Translations under genes and position numbers: made by a program
Part shown: positions 32,101 through 35,749 of the stretch, piece after piece
How the letters are laid out: each line of letters begins with the position of its first letter
Position numbering within the stretch: the first letter of the stretch is position 1
The notes under the pieces: generated by a model
What the model saw: only the letters and a program-made list of their open reading frames with translations
What the model was told of the DNA's origin: nothing
Database searches by the model: none
Source: Saprospira grandis DSM 2844
GTDB lineage: Bacteria > Bacteroidota > Bacteroidia > Chitinophagales > Saprospiraceae
DNA length: 35,749 bases
Direction: 5' to 3'
Assembly (NCBI GenBank): GCA_945888475.1
Contig: CAMDAB010000025.1
Coordinates: 1 to 35,749, forward strand

Positions 32101-35100
32101 TAAGTGGCGCTTCGGCTCCATATACTTTTTCCTGGTCTAATGCTGCGACAACCGAAGATCTATCAGGCTTGGCAGCAGGCAATTATACGGTTACAGTAAC
32201 TAGTGCGAACAGTTGTACTGCCACCACATCGGTTACAATTACAGCCTCATCCGGTCTTGCAATAGTTCCTAATCCCACCAATGTTACTTGTAATGGCCTT
32301 TCAAATGGTGTTGCCGCAGTAAATGTAGCTGGCGGAACAGGGGCATTTAGTTTTAACTGGTCAACAGGTGCTACCACCACTGCAGTTTCTGCTTTGGCTC
32401 CTGGTATCTATAATGTAACAGTAAACAGCGGTTCATCTGGTTCTTCGGCTGATACCCTTTACCAACAAGATTTCTCGGGAGTACATGGCTGGACTTTGAA
32501 TGTGCCAAGCGGAATCAATGGTGCAGATAACAATTTCTGGACAGTCAACGATAACGAAGGCGGCGTGTTGCCAAACGGCTGCGGAGTTGCAACTAATGGA
32601 AATAATACGATGCATATCACCTCAGTTTTCTTCCCAGCTGGTGGAGCAGCCTATGATGCAGGTGGACTTTGCGGACTACTTTTCTGTCCTCAAACAAATA
32701 TGAGGGCTGAATCTCCAATATTTTCAACTGTAGGAAGATCCAATCTAACCTTGAGATTTAACTTTATATCGAATGGTGATGCGCTTTTAGATAATGCCTC
32801 TGTATTTTTTAACAGTGGTTCAGGTTGGACGCAATTGGTGAATTCTATCAAATCGCCTGTATGTGCCAGTGGACAGGGGCAATGGACGGCATTTACAGTT
32901 GCCCTGCCTGCATCTTGCGATAACAATCCGAATGTTCAGGTTGGATTTAACTGGACCAATAATGATGACGGTATTGGTTCAGATCCTTCAGTTGCTATTG
33001 ACAATATTTTGGTAACTTCACCTGGTTCAGGCACTGTTTGTACGGGTACTCAGTCTGTAACAATCACACAGCCATCTGCTATATCTGTTACATCTGCGAA
33101 TACAAATTCAGTTTGTATTTCAAATAACGGCTCTATAAATTTGAATGTTTCCGGAGCAACAGCTCCTTACAATTTTGCCTGGAGCAATGGACGTACTACC
33201 GAAGATATTTCCGGTTTAGGTGCGGGTAATTATACTGTAACAGTAAATGATGCCAATTCCTGTTCGGCTACTTTCTCAACTACAATTACTGCTTCTCCTT
33301 GCGGTTCAGTCTGTAATCCTGCTGGGAATTTGATTATTTATTCAAATTATGATGGTGGAATTTTAAATATTAATGTCGATCAAAATATTCCTAATTTAAT
33401 AATAGGCATTAGTACTTATGAGCCGATTCAGGTAACAATAAGTGGTCCTTTTGCTTCAAATGTTACACAGGTTTTATATGCGGGAATGAATTCGAATCAG
33501 AATAATAATAACTGCGGTCAGGGCAATTTCCCAACTTCGGTAACAGGGGTTCCTGCATCGATAGTAACCATAAATCCTCCAATGGCGCCCCCTGCTGTTG
33601 GGTTTATTCCTCAACATGGAAATGGTGCCGGGCCCTGGGGCGCAGTCATGCTAGGAGCTGCTGGGAATTGCGATACCACTACAAATACTGGTGGTGTAAA
33701 CACACCTGATGAAATTGTTTTCCATTTCCGGGCTCAGACCGGAGGAACCCTGCTTTATCATCAGACACAATACAATTGTTGGACTAATCAGACGCTTAAT
33801 GTATCGGCAGGAGGAAACTGTTGTATTTTACCAGCTTCAACAACGGGTTGTTCAGCTATTAATTTAACAACTAATATCAGCAATGTATCCTGCAATGCGG
33901 GCACCAACGGCTCTATTGCGGTCACCACTTCTGGCGGCACCGCCCCATACACCTATATATGGTCTAATGGTCGTACAACGGAAGATATTACGGGCATAGG
34001 CGCTGGCACTTATGCATTAACTGCCACTGATGCGAACGGATGTACAGGCACAGTATCTGGACTAAATGTCACTGAACCTACTGCATTGAATGCAACAGTC
34101 ACTGTCACTGATGCTACCTGCGCAGGTAATGACGCTGCAGTAGCAATTACAGTAACAGGCGGCACAACGCCATATACTTTCCTTTGGAGCATTGGCTCAA
34201 CTAACGAAGACATAAGTAACCTAGCAGCCGGAACTTATACGGTGACCATTACAGATTTTAACAACTGTCAAATAACCGCATCTGGTACAGCACTCAGTTC
34301 GAGTTCGGTATCTGTTACAGGAACAATTACCAACCTGACCTGCGGACTACTAACCTCCGGAGCAATCAGCCTCACCGTTTCGGGCGGCTCAACACCTTAT
34401 ACTTTCCAATGGTCAAATGGCGAAACAACTCAAAATATTAATAACCTGGCAGCTGGCAGCTACACTGTTACGGTGAGCGATGCCTTGAACTGTCGCAGTG
34501 TTAGTACCTTCAACCTTGTTCAGTCCAATCAGCCAATTGTATCCATTGCATTCGACACGCTTTACAACGGCCAACCTGTCTCTTGCAACGGCGTTTGCGA
34601 TGCAGCCTTCACGGCCTTTGCCGCAGGCGGAACAAGCCCTTTCACATTCCTTTGGAACACTGGAGCTACCACTGCCGCTCTCACAAACCAATGCCCTGGC
34701 GTTTACACCGTAACGGTTACGGATGCTGGCGGTTGTACACAAAGCACGTCTATCACAGTAACTCAACCAGCGGTACTTTCTAGCTCAATAGCCAGCCAGA
34801 TCAACATCCTTTGCAGTGGCGACTCCACAGGAGCTTTCACAGTAGGTGCAATTGGCGGCACTCCTGGTTATACCTTCAACATTGGCAATGGCCCAGTATC
34901 GAGCAATTTGTTCAACAATTTACCAGCAGGCAACTACTGCGTAACGGTATCGGATCTGAACTTCTGCCAGACCTTTATCTGCACTACGATCACGCAACCA
35001 TCTACAACGGTATCGGCTACAGCAAGTGTAACGCAACAAGTAAGCTGTAACAATGGTTGTAACGGATCGGCCACAGTAGTACCAACGGGCGGCACAGCAC

Positions 35101-35749
35101 CATATACTTTCCTATGGTCGGCCAATAGCCAAACGACACAGACTGCTACAGGTCTCTGCGGTGGAAGCTCACACTCTGTAAGGGTAAGAGATAACAACGG
35201 TTGTGAATTTACTACCACCGTAAGTCTTCCAAACCCAACTGCACTGACAGCCTCTTTAGGCGCTACGACCAATGCCAACTGTAATGGCGGCACTAACGGA
35301 ACAGCAACAGTTACTGCAAATGGCGGCACAGCACCTTACACCTTCTCTATAGGTACGCCACAAGCAATTGGTACTTTCACAGGCCTTGCTGCAGGCAACT
35401 ATGTAGTTACGGTCACTGACAACAGAGGCTGTACCACCACAGTACCTTTTGTAATCACAGCACCACCTGCACTGAATATTACAAGTATCAATATTACTTC
35501 GAACTATAACGGCTCACAAATCAGCTGCGCTGGCGCCTGCGACGGAGCCGCCACAGTAGTGGCCGCTGGCGGAACAGGAACCTATACCTTCCTTTGGAGT
35601 AACGGACAAACGACCTTTACGACAACAGGCCTCTGCAACAACGGAGCGAGCGTAACGGTTACCGACCAAAACGGATGTAGCGACTCAGGCAGCATTCTAG
35701 GCACCCTGACCGAACCATCAGCCGTCAGCCTCACGCTCTCAAGCCAAAT
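29136..35749 (+). CDS. Giant SprB-repeat surface protein with DUF7948-type N-terminus (3' partial)
   Basis: The frame stays open from this ATG to the window edge, giving 2204 codons without a stop. The signal peptide (MRSLLLILSLWLLLNASLSAQ) supports the start. Residues about 30-275 resemble the DUF7948 domain (HNAIIENKGQF; NNIDVVYEIHP; IVIDPWTQ). About 276-625 is a Gly-rich region with propeller-like repeats (WECERDGAGNVYIIGGT). About 625-828 contains an Ig-like segment. From 829 on, about thirteen SprB repeats of 65-80 residues occur (core GGTAPYTFxWSNGxTT...LAAGTYTVTVTDxNxC, two Cys each), interrupted by two non-repeat islands at about 1102-1302 (jellyroll/MAM-like, starting YQQDFSGVHGW) and 1390-1568. 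SprB is the mobile gliding adhesin of flavobacteria and travels by T9SS, so an adhesive surface role is likely. The sorting domain must lie beyond the window. Confidence 0.85.
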   Translation, partial: MRSLLLILSLWLLLNASLSAQNADSWKYERNPHNAIIENKGQFINRNPQLSEKEILFGYDGRHEDYFFTSDGVIIELTHQEKRKKSDEEKAARAEKKKVGFKDAADFRAFEEVGHTMKITKDDIAVQWLGSNKNVQIISEDINSFTHSYNFYENGNLVNKHGLKSWKKLTYKNLYNNIDVVYEIHPVTGYKYSIIVHPGADLSKVRLKYSKDINKNADGSISISSVFGNLIDHAPLTFYSDNQNRTIGSSFYIDGTEIGFNVDNYDRTKTIVIDPWTQAPNFPNSNWDCVWECERDGAGNVYIIGGTSPLQLIKFDAAGVLQWTFNTPYDTTEWLGTFAVDNAGNSYVANGSPARIMRVNNAGATVWNNPNPGGLLSLTEFWNITFNCDQTRLVIAGTDGNAFGGPEPWIFDINMNNGNVITSVKVHEGNGLSPTNAQEVRSITPCNNAKYYFLSHDSIGYIHQSLTSCTQGGNNIFHVNSGLDLSYKCENWRYDNSGIMALAHFNGFIFVHRGNQLQKRNFSTGAIIQTVAIPGGTFTGGFGGNSVGCSGIDIDNCGNIFVGSTNGVYRFDQNLVQLASFPTTYNVYDVEVNTGGEVIAGGSTGNSGSGNRTGTIQSFAAAACAPQSITCCDATICRPNTLCVADAPVTIQSTTSGGTYSASCGACINATTGVFSPSVSGVGNFTVTYTLACGSETVDVVVNSCAAVSVCQQSPTVLAASGGTTYTWYTFNPAGSTPITNQAQCLACNPSFTFFFGSCLNGAFPVATCNTPAGFQVYGTGTTVTTPTNFPLQVVSNSGTTVTYNSLADIAACSGCPTISINPTLTNTSCALNNGSVNTNPSGGLIPYTFAWSNGRTTQNNTGLAAGTYIVTVTDANSCTGTATVTVSASSAVTISSAVTNASCGLSNGSINLTPTGATAPYTFAWSNGRTTQNNTGLAAGTYNVTVTSANNCTATSSITVTGSSAVTISTSSFNASCGAVNGSINLTISGASAPYTFSWSNAATTEDLSGLAAGNYTVTVTSANSCTATTSVTITASSGLAIVPNPTNVTCNGLSNGVAAVNVAGGTGAFSFNWSTGATTTAVSALAPGIYNVTVNSGSSGSSADTLYQQDFSGVHGWTLNVPSGINGADNNFWTVNDNEGGVLPNGCGVATNGNNTMHITSVFFPAGGAAYDAGGLCGLLFCPQTNMRAESPIFSTVGRSNLTLRFNFISNGDALLDNASVFFNSGSGWTQLVNSIKSPVCASGQGQWTAFTVALPASCDNNPNVQVGFNWTNNDDGIGSDPSVAIDNILVTSPGSGTVCTGTQSVTITQPSAISVTSANTNSVCISNNGSINLNVSGATAPYNFAWSNGRTTEDISGLGAGNYTVTVNDANSCSATFSTTITASPCGSVCNPAGNLIIYSNYDGGILNINVDQNIPNLIIGISTYEPIQVTISGPFASNVTQVLYAGMNSNQNNNNCGQGNFPTSVTGVPASIVTINPPMAPPAVGFIPQHGNGAGPWGAVMLGAAGNCDTTTNTGGVNTPDEIVFHFRAQTGGTLLYHQTQYNCWTNQTLNVSAGGNCCILPASTTGCSAINLTTNISNVSCNAGTNGSIAVTTSGGTAPYTYIWSNGRTTEDITGIGAGTYALTATDANGCTGTVSGLNVTEPTALNATVTVTDATCAGNDAAVAITVTGGTTPYTFLWSIGSTNEDISNLAAGTYTVTITDFNNCQITASGTALSSSSVSVTGTITNLTCGLLTSGAISLTVSGGSTPYTFQWSNGETTQNINNLAAGSYTVTVSDALNCRSVSTFNLVQSNQPIVSIAFDTLYNGQPVSCNGVCDAAFTAFAAGGTSPFTFLWNTGATTAALTNQCPGVYTVTVTDAGGCTQSTSITVTQPAVLSSSIASQINILCSGDSTGAFTVGAIGGTPGYTFNIGNGPVSSNLFNNLPAGNYCVTVSDLNFCQTFICTTITQPSTTVSATASVTQQVSCNNGCNGSATVVPTGGTAPYTFLWSANSQTTQTATGLCGGSSHSVRVRDNNGCEFTTTVSLPNPTALTASLGATTNANCNGGTNGTATVTANGGTAPYTFSIGTPQAIGTFTGLAAGNYVVTVTDNRGCTTTVPFVITAPPALNITSINITSNYNGSQISCAGACDGAATVVAAGGTGTYTFLWSNGQTTFTTTGLCNNGASVTVTDQNGCSDSGSILGTLTEPSAVSLTLSSQ
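31620..35749 (+). repeat. SprB repeat array (about 13 repeats, continuing)
   Basis: Coding repeats inside the giant surface gene. Repeats 1 to 4 lie at about 31620-32440, repeat 5 at about 33050-33295 and repeats 6 to 13 from about 33850 to the edge. Repeats 1 and 2 share a nearly identical stretch at 31683-31744 and 31905-31966 (222-base period, three differences). The later repeats are richer in G/C and in codons such as ACG, AAC and GGC than the first five and the N-terminal part. Confidence 0.85.

Noticed and set aside
31961-35329. Several minus-strand open frames of 60-130 codons
   Set aside because: They mirror the SprB repeats and recur with the repeat period; the plus-strand frame is continuous with a signal peptide and recognisable domains.

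Overview
The window is an AT-rich chromosomal segment of a Bacteroidota bacterium, probably a gliding, carotenoid-producing one. The signs are type IX secretion (T9SS) C-terminal sorting domains on three secreted proteins, a giant SprB-repeat surface protein with an N-terminal DUF7948-type domain, an Oar-like TonB-dependent receptor, a CrtD-type carotenoid desaturase, and Bacteroidota promoter elements (TAnnTTTG) before several genes. I cannot place it below phylum level from this sequence. I see no tRNA, rRNA, integrase, transposase or CRISPR array.

Layout. (1) 1-260: the tail of a Ser/Gly/Arg-rich protein and its terminator. (2) 319-10193: a promoter followed by six tightly spaced plus-strand genes: a secreted DUF3857/transglutaminase-like protein, a DUF5691 protein, its MoxR-type AAA ATPase, a seven-bladed propeller T9SS cargo, a PolX-family protein, and a double-AAA Clp-like ATPase. 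The DUF3857, PolX and Clp-like proteins each show loss of catalytic residues in one domain while another domain stays intact. (3) 10316-13669: a small membrane protein, a cytosolic MORN-repeat protein, the diadenylate cyclase cdaA, and an FtsX/MacB-type permease with a His-rich tandem repeat and no ATPase gene beside it. (4) 13696-18194: two tandem paralogous FG-GAP/VCBS T9SS cargo proteins. (5) 18239-18765: a dense intergenic repeat region containing two copies of a 124-125 bp element with three regularly spaced hairpins. It reaches into the 3' end of the next gene. (6) 18757-20365, minus strand: a metallophosphoesterase and an HD phosphohydrolase. (7) 20441-22751: an alpha/beta hydrolase and a convergent CrtD-like desaturase whose stop codons overlap. 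(8) 23090-28582: the Oar-like receptor with a strong terminator, then acetyl-CoA synthetase with an inverted repeat upstream. (9) 28599-29021: an interrupted reading frame, possibly a decayed gene. (10) 29053-35749: promoter, palindrome and the first 2204 codons of a giant SprB-repeat protein that runs off the window.

How they work together. The strongest functional links are DUF5691 with MoxR (a recurrent pair whose usual VWA partner is missing here), the two FG-GAP paralogues (same secretion route, same architecture), and the HD and metallophosphoesterase pair. The rest are mostly housekeeping or surface functions placed side by side. The best leads for something undescribed are the triple-hairpin repeat element, the asymmetrically decayed Clp-like ATPase and PolX in one operon, and the mosaic SprB-repeat protein.
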